Positions 41,335 to 48,825 of a stretch of 64,000 nt of DNA are shown here, in pieces (position 1 is the first letter of the stretch; every line of letters starts with the position of its first letter). The position numbers were made by a program, and so were the translations under genes. Location: NCBI GenBank assembly GCA_958295695.1, contig OY282363.1:2980225-3044224 (forward strand). Direction: 5' to 3'. A model generated the notes under the pieces. That model was not told where the DNA came from. It made no database searches and was given only the letters and a program-made list of their open reading frames with translations. The DNA comes from an uncultured Alphaproteobacteria bacterium (GTDB taxonomy: Bacteria; Pseudomonadota; Alphaproteobacteria; SP197).

Positions 41335-41757
41335 ATGGCGCGCGAAACCGGGAAGGCGCCCGCCGGGAAGCCGAAGGCGGGCGACGTCGACTACTTCCTC
41401 GAATCCGACGGCCTCGACACGTCGCGCGAGAAGGAGATCGGCCAGCACATCGGCTACCGCTACGACGTCAACCTCGTCCCCGACTACGACCGGCTGACGC
41501 CTTTCCTGGCGAGGTACATGGAGACGATGGGCTGGGACGACCTCAACTGGCTCGAGGACGTCCACATGGGCTACGAGGAAGGCCACGCGGCCGTGTTCGA
41601 CCGCAACGCCAACGGCTGGATCCGCGTCCCCAGGTCCATGACGCTGCCGGACAACCAGCAGGACCGCGACATGATCGCCCGCGAGCTGCTGGTCAAGTTC
41701 CAGATGTCGGACCGCCACCCCATGCGGGATCTCCACAGGGCCTACCGCAAGTTCTGA
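41335..41757 (+). CDS. Hypothetical protein, 140 aa, last gene of the amine/glutamate cluster
   Basis: I do not recognise this protein. It has a basic, Pro/Lys-rich start (ARETGKAPAGKPKAG), then an acidic, aromatic-rich soluble body (IGYRYDVNLVPDYDRLTPFL, MGWDDLNWLEDVHMGYEEGH, VFDRNANGWIRVPRSMTL) and a basic C-terminal helix (RHPMRDLHRAYRKF). No signal peptide or membrane segment is seen. It starts 17 nt after the FMN subunit with GGGAGC upstream, so it is probably co-expressed and may be an accessory subunit. Codon use matches the cluster. Confidence 0.8.
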   Translation: MARETGKAPAGKPKAGDVDYFLESDGLDTSREKEIGQHIGYRYDVNLVPDYDRLTPFLARYMETMGWDDLNWLEDVHMGYEEGHAAVFDRNANGWIRVPRSMTLPDNQQDRDMIARELLVKFQMSDRHPMRDLHRAYRKF

Positions 41758-41807
41758 CCGGGACCGCGTATCCGGAGCGTCGTCCCGTCGGATTGGGCCG
41801 GGAGGCC

Positions 41808-41935
41808 TCGATACGGTCCTTCGGACCCACTCGGGATGAGAGGCGTTCGTTCGCGCTCCCCGCCCAAAATCCCCTTCACCCCGAGGCGCCTGTCGAAGGG
41901 GGCGGCCCTTCGACAGGCTCGGGGACCGCCGCAGC
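41808..41935. repeat. Dispersed intergenic repeat, copy 4
   Basis: Carries cctcgatacggtccttcgga, cccactcgggatgagaggcg, ccttcaccccgaggcgcctg and an inner ccttcgacaggctcggggac arm facing cctgtcgaaggg. It separates the amine cluster from the convergent EVE-domain gene. Confidence 0.7.
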
Positions 41936-41963
41936 TCCCGGTTCCAAACGCCGGGCCGATGCT

Positions 41964-42380
41964 CTAGGGCTCCACGCCGGCCATCTCGCAGAGCATGGCC
42001 CAGTGGCGGTCGCCGACGGGCGCGACGGACAGGCGCGACTGGCGCACCAGCGCGAGATCGGCGAAACGGCCGTCGGCCTTGATCTCCCCGAGCGTCACGG
42101 GCCGCGCGACGGCCGCGACGGGCTTGACGTCGACCGCGACCCAGGGGCCGCCGGGTTCGGCCGTGGGGTCCGGGTAGGCCTCGCGCGTGACCTCCATGAC
42201 GCCGACGATGCGTTTCTCGTCGACCGAGTGGTAGAAGAAGGCCCTGTCGCCCTTCTTCATCCCGCGCAGGTTGGCGGCGGCCTGATGGTTGCGCACACCG
42301 TCCCATTCGCTCTCGCCCTCCTCGACCAGGTCGCTCCAGCCCCATTCGCTGGGCTCCTGCTTCATCAGCCAGAAGGCCAT
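41964..42380 (-). CDS. EVE domain protein (thymocyte nuclear protein 1 family)
   Basis: A 138-aa single EVE (PUA-like) domain: MAFWLMKQEPSEWGWSDLVE, WDGVRNHQAAANLRGMKKGD, AFFYHSVDEKRIVGVMEVTR and RQSRLSVAPVGDRHWAML. EVE domains bind modified bases in DNA or RNA; the role in alphaproteobacteria is unknown. It follows gpsA on the same strand, an arrangement common in this class. Confidence 0.92.
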   Translation of the reverse strand: MAFWLMKQEPSEWGWSDLVEEGESEWDGVRNHQAAANLRGMKKGDRAFFYHSVDEKRIVGVMEVTREAYPDPTAEPGGPWVAVDVKPVAAVARPVTLGEIKADGRFADLALVRQSRLSVAPVGDRHWAMLCEMAGVEP

Positions 42381-42452
42381 GGCGTTCTCCCCGTCGTCGC
42401 GGGGAGGAGCATACCGGAGAAGCGGCGGGCGGTCTCGCGGCCCCGGACGGAA

Positions 42453-43451
42453 TCAGGCGAACTCGTCGCCGACCGGGCGCGCGAGCAGGCGCGCGATGGC
42501 GTCATCGACCGGGAGCCTGCCCGCGAGCACGTCCGACACCGCCGACGAGATGGGCGTCTCGACGCCGAGACGTTCGGCGAGGCGGACGACGGCGGGCGCG
42601 GTGACGGCGCCCTCGACCACGCCGGCGCGGCCCGCCACCGGTTCGCCGGCGGCGCGGCCGGACCCGAGCCTCCGGCCGAAGGCGTGGTTGCGCGACCGTT
42701 CGCCCGTGCAGGTCAGCACCAGGTCGCCGAGGCCCGAGAGCCCCATGAGGGTCTCGCGCCGGGCGCCCAGCGCGCCGCCCAGCCGGGCCATCTCGGCGAA
42801 TCCGCGGCCGATCGCCGCGGCCCGCGCGTTGTCGCCGAGCCCGCGGCCGACGGCGATTCCCGAGGCGATCGCGATCACGTTCTTGACCGCGCCGCCGACC
42901 GCGACGCCGGTCGCGTCGGAACCGCGGTAGACGCGGAACATGGGGTCCGCCAGGCAGGCGACGACGCGGTCGAGCGTCTCGCCGTCGCCGGCCGCCGCGA
43001 CGGCCGTCGGCAGGCCGCGCGCGACCTCGTCCGCGAAGGAGGGGCCGGAGAGCACGGCGATCCGGCCGCGCCCGAGCGCCTCGCGCGCGACATCCGTCAT
43101 CAGCTTCCCGCTGCCGGCCTCGATGCCCTTGGCGCAGACGCATGCGGCGGCCTCGGACCGCAGATGCGGCGCGAGCGCGGCGCAGACGGCCCGCAGGTGC
43201 GCGGAGGGCGCGGCCAGGAGGACCGCGTCGCAGGGGGCCAGCCGCGCCATGTCCGTTGTCGCGCCGATCCCGGATTCGAGCGCGACGCCCGGCAGGAAGA
43301 CCGGGTTGGCGCGGCGGGCGCCGATCGCCTCGGCCGTCTCGGCCTCATGGGCCCAGATCGTGACCCGCGCGCCGGCGCGCCGGCCGGCGCAGGCCAGCGC
43401 CGTGCCCCAGGCGCCGGCGCCGACGACGCCGAGATGCATGGAAACGCCCAT
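42453..43451 (-). CDS. gpsA: Glycerol-3-phosphate dehydrogenase [NAD(P)+]
   Basis: GpsA makes sn-glycerol 3-phosphate from dihydroxyacetone phosphate for phospholipids. The 332-aa product has the Rossmann motif GVVGAGAWGTALA, VLSGPSFADEVARGLPTAV, the catalytic Lys in GGAVKNVIAIASGIAVGRGL, and LSGLGDLVLTCTGERSRN. In many alphaproteobacteria tsaD precedes gpsA and hemC is divergent from it; here neither is next to it. Confidence 0.95.
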   Translation of the reverse strand: MGVSMHLGVVGAGAWGTALACAGRRAGARVTIWAHEAETAEAIGARRANPVFLPGVALESGIGATTDMARLAPCDAVLLAAPSAHLRAVCAALAPHLRSEAAACVCAKGIEAGSGKLMTDVAREALGRGRIAVLSGPSFADEVARGLPTAVAAAGDGETLDRVVACLADPMFRVYRGSDATGVAVGGAVKNVIAIASGIAVGRGLGDNARAAAIGRGFAEMARLGGALGARRETLMGLSGLGDLVLTCTGERSRNHAFGRRLGSGRAAGEPVAGRAGVVEGAVTAPAVVRLAERLGVETPISSAVSDVLAGRLPVDDAIARLLARPVGDEFA

Positions 43452-43542
43452 GGCCTCCGCTTACAGGAGCGCCCCGGCCGATGCAAAGCCGGCGCTTTCC
43501 TCGCCGCTCCGGAACGTCATCCCGTCGGATTGGATCGGGGCC

Positions 43543-43694
43543 GTCCCTCGATACGGTCCCTTCGGGACCCGCTCGGGATGAGGGATGAGACGAGGGAAGA
43601 ATCGCGACCTCCCCCGTCCCGAGGCGCGGTCCGCGGAGGGCGCTTGCCGCGAGCGACAAGCAAGCCATGGCGTTTCCGTCGAAGACGGAAACGC
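43543..43694. repeat. Dispersed intergenic repeat, copy 5, with an 11-bp hairpin
   Basis: Starts gtccctcgatacggtccctt, continues gggacccgctcgggatgagg, and ends with gacaagcaagccatggcg and a perfect hairpin GCGTTTCCGTC-GAA-GACGGAAACGC (43670-43694). The caagcaagccatggcg part recurs inverted in copy 9 near 60.2 kb. It fills the space between gpsA and hemD. Confidence 0.7.
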
Positions 43695-43738
43695 TGTAAC
43701 TGCCGTAAAGCGCGCCCGGCGCCCGGCGGAAATCTCCC

Positions 43739-44458
43739 ATGAACCTGCTGCTCACCCGTCCGCTCGAAGACTCCCGACGGTTCGCCCGCCGTCTCTCCGC
43801 CTGCGGCGTGGCGACGGAGATCGCGCCGCTTCTCGCCATTCGACGGACGGGTCGGGGGGAGGTGGCGGCCGGGCGGTTCCAGGCGGTGCTGCTGACCAGC
43901 GCCAACGGCGCCCGGGCCTTCGCCGAGGCGACGGAGGAGCGCGCTTGCCCGGTCCTCGCCGTCGGCGACGCCACCGCCCGCGCCGCGCGCGGCGCGGGAT
44001 TCGCCGATGTCGCGTCGGCCTCCGGCGATGTCGGCGCGCTCGCGGCGCTGGCCCGCGCGAGCCTGAAGCCGGAGGGAGGACCGCTGCTGCATGTGGCCGG
44101 AAGCGTCGTGGCGGGCGACCTCGGCCGCCTGCTCGGCGAGGCCGGCTTCACGGTCGAGCGTCTGGCCGCCTACCGCGCCGAAGCCGCGACCGCCCTGCCG
44201 GCCGTGGCCGCCGACGGGCTTCGCGCCGGGCGGTTCGACGGCGCGGTCTTTTTCTCGCCTCGCACCGCGGCGACCTTTGCTAGACTGTCCGCCGGGACGG
44301 GCCTCGCATCCTCGACCGCCGGACTCGAGGCCTTCTGTCTGAGCCAGCCGGTCGCGGACGCCCTGGCCGCGGCCGATTGGCGGGCGCGCCGCGTCCCGCC
44401 CCGGCCCGAGAGCGAGGCGCTGGCGCGGCTCATCTGCGATTCGGCGGAGCGGCCATGA
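43739..44458 (+). CDS. hemD: Uroporphyrinogen-III synthase
   Basis: HemD closes and inverts ring D of hydroxymethylbilane to give uroporphyrinogen III. The 239-aa protein is of normal length and has weakly conserved but recognisable features: LLTRPLEDSRRFARRLSACG, AVLLTSANGARAFAEA, VLAVGDATARAARGAGF, ERLAAYRAEA and FFSPRTAATFARL. It overlaps the mitofilin-like gene by 4 nt (ATGA). The partner gene hemC, usually just upstream in this class, is missing here. Confidence 0.85.
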   Translation: MNLLLTRPLEDSRRFARRLSACGVATEIAPLLAIRRTGRGEVAAGRFQAVLLTSANGARAFAEATEERACPVLAVGDATARAARGAGFADVASASGDVGALAALARASLKPEGGPLLHVAGSVVAGDLGRLLGEAGFTVERLAAYRAEAATALPAVAADGLRAGRFDGAVFFSPRTAATFARLSAGTGLASSTAGLEAFCLSQPVADALAAADWRARRVPPRPESEALARLICDSAERP

Positions 44459-45579
44459 GCACTGACACGACCTCCTCGCGGCCGGACGGCCTCCCGTCCG
44501 AACCGGGTCCGGCGGACGCCGCCGAGCCGTCGACCGGCAAGCGGAAGCACGCCCTCGCGGCGGCCGTCCGGTCCGGCTGGATCGCCGCCGCCGCTCTCGT
44601 GCTGGCGGTCGCCGCGGGCGGCGCGGCCGGCTTCCTCGCCGTGTCGTTCACCGGCGACGCCCGCTCCCGGACCGCCGCCCTGGAGAACAGGGTCGCCGAC
44701 CTCGACGCCCGCGTCGCCGCGTTCGCCGAAGAAGTCGGCGCGGCCGGCGCGCTGGCCGGCCCCGTCGACGATCTCGAACGCCGCATCGGCGGGGCCGAGG
44801 ACATGCTGGCCGCGCTCGAGGCGCGGACGGGTTCCGCCGTCGAGTCCGCCGTGGCCGGGATCGAGGACGAAGTCGCGGAGCTTCGCGGGCTGGTCGACGG
44901 CCTCCAACAGTCGTCGGCGGACGGCGCCGCGGCCGATCCGGCGATCGTCGCGCGCCTGTCGGACTTGGACCGGGCGATCGGGGACCGGGACGACCGGATC
45001 GAGGCCCTGTCCGCCGCCCTGGCCGCGGTCGAGGCGCGCGCGGCCGATCCGCTGGCCGGCTTCGTGCTGGCCGTGGGCCAGCTTCGCGCCGTCGCGGACT
45101 CCGGCGCGCCCTTCGCGGAACCGCTGGCGGTCGCGCGCCGCCTGGCGCCCGACGACGACGTCCTCGCCGGCGCTTTCGGCGTCCTGGAACGGCACGCCGA
45201 GGCCGGGGTCGCCACCGCCGGCGCCCTCGAGGCGGAGATGGCGGCGGCCTTCGCGGACGCCGTCGCGGCCGAAGCGGTCGACAAGGCCGACGGCTGGTTC
45301 GACAAGACGCTGGCCCGGCTCGAAGGTCTGGTCAGCGTGCGACGGACGGACGGGGCGCCGGAAGGCGTCGCGGCGCCGGCCGTCACCGGACGCGCCCGCG
45401 CCCATGTCGAGGCCGGGGACGTCGCCGCCGCCCTGGCCGAGCTCGAGGCGCTCGCGGCGCCGGCCGCGGCGGAGGTCGCGGGCTGGCGCGCGAGGGCGGA
45501 GGCCCATGCCGCCGTGCGCTCGGCCCTGCGCGCGCTCGCGGCGCGCGCCGCGACGCTGGTGGGCGGCGCCGGCGGCTGA
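44455..45579 (+). CDS. Mitofilin (Mic60)-like inner-membrane protein
   Basis: A 374-aa protein with a charged cytoplasmic N-terminus, one transmembrane segment (about 37-62, WIAAAALVLAVAAGGAAGFL), a long periplasmic coiled coil (about 70-180) and a C-terminal helical region with EPLAVARRLAPDDD resembling the mitofilin signature. The hemD-mitofilin-HemY order is characteristic of alphaproteobacteria. Homologues are linked to membrane curvature and crista-like folds; that function is inferred. Confidence 0.75.
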   Translation: MSTDTTSSRPDGLPSEPGPADAAEPSTGKRKHALAAAVRSGWIAAAALVLAVAAGGAAGFLAVSFTGDARSRTAALENRVADLDARVAAFAEEVGAAGALAGPVDDLERRIGGAEDMLAALEARTGSAVESAVAGIEDEVAELRGLVDGLQQSSADGAAADPAIVARLSDLDRAIGDRDDRIEALSAALAAVEARAADPLAGFVLAVGQLRAVADSGAPFAEPLAVARRLAPDDDVLAGAFGVLERHAEAGVATAGALEAEMAAAFADAVAAEAVDKADGWFDKTLARLEGLVSVRRTDGAPEGVAAPAVTGRARAHVEAGDVAAALAELEALAAPAAAEVAGWRARAEAHAAVRSALRALAARAATLVGGAGG

Positions 45580-45582
45580 AGG

Positions 45583-46926
45583 ATGCGCGCGCTCCTGTTC
45601 TACATCGCGCTGGTCGCCGCGGCCGTCCTCGCCGTCCTGTGGCTGGCCGAAGCCGGCGGCGAGGTCACGATGGTCTGGGGCGTCTACGAGGTCGCCACGA
45701 CCGTGCCCGTGCTCGCGTTCGGCGTTCTCGCCGTCGCGCTCGCCGCGGTGTTTCTCACGGGCGTCGCCGGCTGGCTTTGGCGCGGACCGCGTCGCGTGCG
45801 GTCGGCCCTCGGCCGGCGTCGGCGCGCGAGGGGCTACGAGGCGCTGACCAGGGGGCTCGTCGCCGTCGCGGCCGGCGACGCCTCGGAAGCCAGACGCCAC
45901 GCCCGCAAGGCCGACGGCCTTCTGGGGCATCCGCCCCTCACCCTGCTGCTGGCCGCCCAGGCCGCGCAGCTCGACGGCGACGACGGGGCCGCGGACGACC
46001 GGTTCCGCGCGATGCTGGAACGGCCCGAGACGGAGTTTCTCGGGCTGCGCGGGCTGATGTCCGCCGCCTTGCGCCGGGACGACCGGGACGCGGCGCGGGA
46101 CTTCGCGACGCGCGCCCATGCGCTGCGGCCCGACGCGCGTTGGGCCGCCGAGGCCGTCTTCGAGCTTCAGACCCGCGACGGCGACTGGGGCGCGGCGCAA
46201 CGCACCCTGGAGACGGCGCTGGACCGCAAGGCGCTGCCGGCCCGGACGGGCCGCCGGCGCCGCGCCGCGCTGCTGCTCGAGGAGGGCCGCCTCGCGCTCG
46301 GGAGCCTCGACCGCGCCCGGGCCCTCGGTCGCGCCAGGGAGGCCCATGCGGAGGCGCCCGACCTCGCGCCCGCGACGGCGCTCTACGCGCGCCTCCTGAT
46401 CGACGACCAGAAGCTGCGCGCGGCCGCCAGGGCGATCGAGCGGGGCTGGGCCGAGGCCGCCCACCCCGATCTCGCGGCGCTCTACGCCGAGGCCGGACGC
46501 GACAGCGGCGTCGCCCGCTACAAGCGCGTCGGCAGGCTGATCGGCATCGCGCCGGAGGCGCGCGAATCGCATCTCGCCGCGGCGCGCGCGGCGCTCGACG
46601 CCAGGCTGAGCGGCGAGGCCCGCCGCCATCTCCGCGACCTTGGCGACGAGCCGGCCACGAAGAGGGTGGCGCGCCTGTGGGTCGAGCTCGAGGAGATGGA
46701 GGGCGACGCCGGGGAGGCGTCGCGCTGGCGCGACATCGCGGCCGACGCTGGCCCGGAGGCGTCGTGGCGGTGCGCGGGCTGCGGCCACGCCGGTCCCGAA
46801 TGGCGCGCGGTCTGCGCCGGCTGCGGCGCCTTCGACGCCGCGACATGGCGCGGGCCGGATCGCCACGGACCGGCCGAACGCGGCGACGTCCCGGCCCCGG
46901 CCGGCCCGGCGGCCCAGGGGGTCTAG
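45583..46926 (+). CDS. HemY-like TPR membrane protein
   Basis: A 447-aa protein with two N-terminal membrane segments (about 3-22 and 38-64) around VTMVWGVYEVATTVPVL, then TPR-like helical repeats rich in Ala/Arg. A C-terminal zinc-ribbon-like CAGCGHAGPEWRAVCAGCG is followed by AFDAATW. The name HemY comes from its place in hem operons; this is not the protoporphyrinogen oxidase called HemY in Bacillus. It starts 3 nt after the mitofilin-like gene. Confidence 0.82.
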   Translation: MRALLFYIALVAAAVLAVLWLAEAGGEVTMVWGVYEVATTVPVLAFGVLAVALAAVFLTGVAGWLWRGPRRVRSALGRRRRARGYEALTRGLVAVAAGDASEARRHARKADGLLGHPPLTLLLAAQAAQLDGDDGAADDRFRAMLERPETEFLGLRGLMSAALRRDDRDAARDFATRAHALRPDARWAAEAVFELQTRDGDWGAAQRTLETALDRKALPARTGRRRRAALLLEEGRLALGSLDRARALGRAREAHAEAPDLAPATALYARLLIDDQKLRAAARAIERGWAEAAHPDLAALYAEAGRDSGVARYKRVGRLIGIAPEARESHLAAARAALDARLSGEARRHLRDLGDEPATKRVARLWVELEEMEGDAGEASRWRDIAADAGPEASWRCAGCGHAGPEWRAVCAGCGAFDAATWRGPDRHGPAERGDVPAPAGPAAQGV

Positions 46927-46950
46927 CGCGGCATTCGCGCACGCTGGCGG

Positions 46951-47571
46951 TCAGGGGGATGTCCGGACCGCGAGGTAGCGGAACAGCCGGCGCTTCCCCT
47001 CTCCCAAGTCGGCATAGTTCCGCCAGCGAAGGCGGTAGGAACCCGCGAGACGGATCGGGTCCTTCCGGCCCTTGGTCGTCCCGGGGCCGGCCCGTTCGGA
47101 CCAGGCCATGTTTCCGGCGATCGCCCGGCCGTCGTGGAGGCGGAAGGCCGCATCGTTGGTGTCGTGACGCTGGGGGCGTTTCCAGTAGCCGGAATCGTTC
47201 GTCAACAGCACCGCGATACCGGCCCGGACGCACGGGAGCGCGCCGCACCGTTCCAGCCGTTGGACATCCTTCAGGAAATCGTATCGGCCTTGATCCCGCG
47301 CCTCCTGGTCGGTCAGCGCGAAGGATTCGTCGCCATGTTCGAACGCGAGCTTTCGGGTGAGGTACTTCAACTCCAGGGCGACGCCGATGTCGGGAAGCCA
47401 GAGGTCCAGGTACATCCGTTCGTCCGGAAAGGGTTTGTGCTCCAGACGGATCTTGCAATCGGGCGCGGCTTCGCGGATGCGCCACGCGAGGGCGTGCTGG
47501 AAGTCCGCTTCGGAATGGAACGCCGGCCGTCCGCGGGCAAGCTCTTTCATGAGGCGGTCGATATCGAGCAT
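46951..47571 (-). CDS. PD-(D/E)XK nuclease-like protein of unknown role
   Basis: A 206-aa soluble protein from ATG 47571. The segment MYLDLWLPDIGVALELKYLT has the D-x(n)-ExK spacing of PD-(D/E)XK nucleases, preceded by a helical part (FHSEADFQHALAWRIREAAP). DQGRYDFLKDVQRLE with Arg/Asp and a C-terminal LRWRNYADLGEGKRRLFRYL follow. It resembles uncharacterised proteins that sit near tRNA genes or islands. It is convergent with the HemY-like gene (24-nt gap) and faces away from tRNA-Thr. Alternatives: nuclease-fold regulator or solitary restriction-like enzyme. Confidence 0.65.
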   Translation of the reverse strand: MLDIDRLMKELARGRPAFHSEADFQHALAWRIREAAPDCKIRLEHKPFPDERMYLDLWLPDIGVALELKYLTRKLAFEHGDESFALTDQEARDQGRYDFLKDVQRLERCGALPCVRAGIAVLLTNDSGYWKRPQRHDTNDAAFRLHDGRAIAGNMAWSERAGPGTTKGRKDPIRLAGSYRLRWRNYADLGEGKRRLFRYLAVRTSP

Positions 47572-47948
47572 GACCGTCGCTCTCCCCGGCTGCCGCGCGA
47601 TCGTACCGCGATCGAACCGGCGGCGGTATATGGCATTGGGTCGTGTCTCGGTTTGAAGTCCGGCGCTTCCCGCAAGCGGCGTCCCCTTCGGCGGGCTCGG
47701 GGCCGTCCCTCGACACGGCGCCCACGAGAGCGGGCGACCCGACCGCGATCTCGCGTTGCCCGGCCGCATCGCGTTCGAGATCGCGCCGCTCGCCGCCGAG
47801 GGCGCGCGCGGCGGGTCCCGCCCGCGAGGACTGGGCCGATCCCGGCGGCGGAGTCCGGCCGGCTCCGGCCCGCGATTCGTTTGACCGGCCGGTGGCGCGC
47901 CGATAGGGTCCGGCGCTCCCGCGTCCGAGGCGCGGGAGGCGATGGCGG
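47572..47948. other. Intergenic stretch before tRNA-Thr
   Basis: 377 nt of GC-rich sequence with no convincing gene. It holds a short repeat of the dispersed family (ccccttcggcgggctcgggg then ccctcgacacgg at about 47688-47720) and the tRNA promoter. Confidence 0.5.
47881..47909 (+). promoter_or_regulatory. Promoter of tRNA-Thr
   Basis: TTGACC (47881-47886) and TAGGGT (47904-47909) are 17 bp apart, about 40 nt upstream of the mature tRNA 5' end. Confidence 0.45.
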
Positions 47949-48020
47949 GCCGAAGTAGCTCAGCGGCAGAGCAACTGATTCGTAATCAGTAGGCCGGGAG
48001 TTCGAATCTCCCCTTCGGCA
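47949..48020 (+). tRNA. tRNA-Thr (CGT)
   Basis: A full 72-nt cloverleaf: acceptor GCCGAAG/CTTCGGC with A73, D-stem GCTC/GAGC, anticodon stem ACTGA/TCAGT with loop TTCGTAA (anticodon CGT, reading ACG), T-arm GGGAG-TTCGAAT-CTCCC. The 3' CCA is not encoded (CCG follows). U36-A37 make it a t6A substrate. Confidence 0.95.
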
Positions 48021-48098
48021 CCGCGCCCTTCCCGGCGAGACCGGTCCGGTCGCGATCGGCGCTTGACGGTCCGCGCCCTTTGTCCCCATGGTCCCGCC

Positions 48099-48701
48099 AT
48101 GGCCGCTTTCGACACCCTGTCCGCCTCGCGCGACCTCGAAGACGCCGGCATGGAGCGCAGGCAGGCGGAAGCCGTCGCCCACGCCGTCGCGTCCGCCGGC
48201 GCCGCCGGGCGCGACGATCTGGCGACCAAGGCCGACCTGGAGCAATTGAGGACGGCGACCAAGGCCGATCTCGATAAGTTGGAAACGGCGACCAAGGCCG
48301 ACCTGGAGCAATTGGGGGCGGCGACCAAGGCCGACCTGGAGCAATTGGGGGCGGCGACCAAGGCCGACCTGGCTGACCTGAAGGCGGAGACCAAGGCCGA
48401 CCTGGCTGACCTGAAGGCGGAGACCAAGGCCGACCTGGCTGACCTGAAGGCGGAGACCAAGGCCGACCTGGCTGACCTGAAGGCGGAGACCAAGACCGGT
48501 CTGGAGCAATTGAGAGCGGAAACCAGGGCCGGTCTGGCGGACCTGAAGGCGACGACCAAGGCCGGTCTGGAGCAATTGAGGACGGCGACCGAGGCCGACC
48601 TGAAAGCCGGTCTGGCGGCGCTGGAAGCCCGCATGACGTGGCGTCTCGTGCTTCTGGCCGGCGTCATCGTCGCGGCCGTCAAGCTCATTCCCGGCCCGTA
48701 G
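48099..48701 (+). CDS. Repetitive coiled-coil protein with C-terminal membrane anchor (DUF1640/CCDC90-like)
   Basis: A 200-aa protein: N-terminal helix (AAFDTLSASRDLEDAGMERR with QAEAVAHAVA), then eleven 11-residue units of the type ATKADLEQLRT / ETKADLADLKA (about residues 42-162), and a C-terminal transmembrane segment (about 179-198, WRLVLLAGVIVAAVKLIPG). The layout matches small coiled-coil membrane proteins related to the CCDC90/MCUR1 family. The 11-residue period forms a hendecad coiled coil. Function unknown; lies just after tRNA-Thr. Confidence 0.75.
   Translation: MAAFDTLSASRDLEDAGMERRQAEAVAHAVASAGAAGRDDLATKADLEQLRTATKADLDKLETATKADLEQLGAATKADLEQLGAATKADLADLKAETKADLADLKAETKADLADLKAETKADLADLKAETKTGLEQLRAETRAGLADLKATTKAGLEQLRTATEADLKAGLAALEARMTWRLVLLAGVIVAAVKLIPGP
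48222..48584 (+). repeat. In-frame 33-bp tandem repeat array
   Basis: Eleven 33-bp units in frame. Four central units (about 48363-48494) are identical (gccgacctggctgacctgaa ggcggagaccaag), two before them are also identical to each other, and the outer ones diverge. Being in multiples of three bases, gain or loss of units changes coil length but not frame. Confidence 0.9.
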
Positions 48702-48763
48702 GCCCCGCCCCGCGGTATCGCCGACGCTCGAAACCGCCCGTGCGCGCGTTTCCGACCCCCGAA

Positions 48764-48798
48764 GAAAAAAGGCCCGCCGGGATCCCCCGGCGGGCCTT
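48764..48798 (-). terminator. Rho-independent terminator of the lipoprotein gene
   Basis: On the minus strand a long GC stem (AAGGCCCGCCGGG facing CCCGGCGGGCCTT) is followed by TTTTTTC, 28 nt beyond the lipoprotein stop. The plus strand lacks a T-run after the stem, so it is weaker for the coiled-coil gene. Confidence 0.85.
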
Positions 48799-48825
48799 GC
48801 CGCGCGCGTCCGCGCGCGTCGGGGA

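Noticed and set aside
43739-43741. A hemC gene just upstream of hemD
   Set aside because: The 287-nt gap to gpsA is too short and holds only repeat sequence and a hairpin.
45583-46926. HemY-like gene as protoporphyrinogen oxidase
   Set aside because: No FAD-binding GxGxxG; two membrane segments plus TPR helices show it is the other, non-enzymatic protein called HemY.
48222-48584. Tandem repeats that might suggest a CRISPR array
   Set aside because: Units are contiguous without spacers, in frame, and translate to a regular coiled coil.
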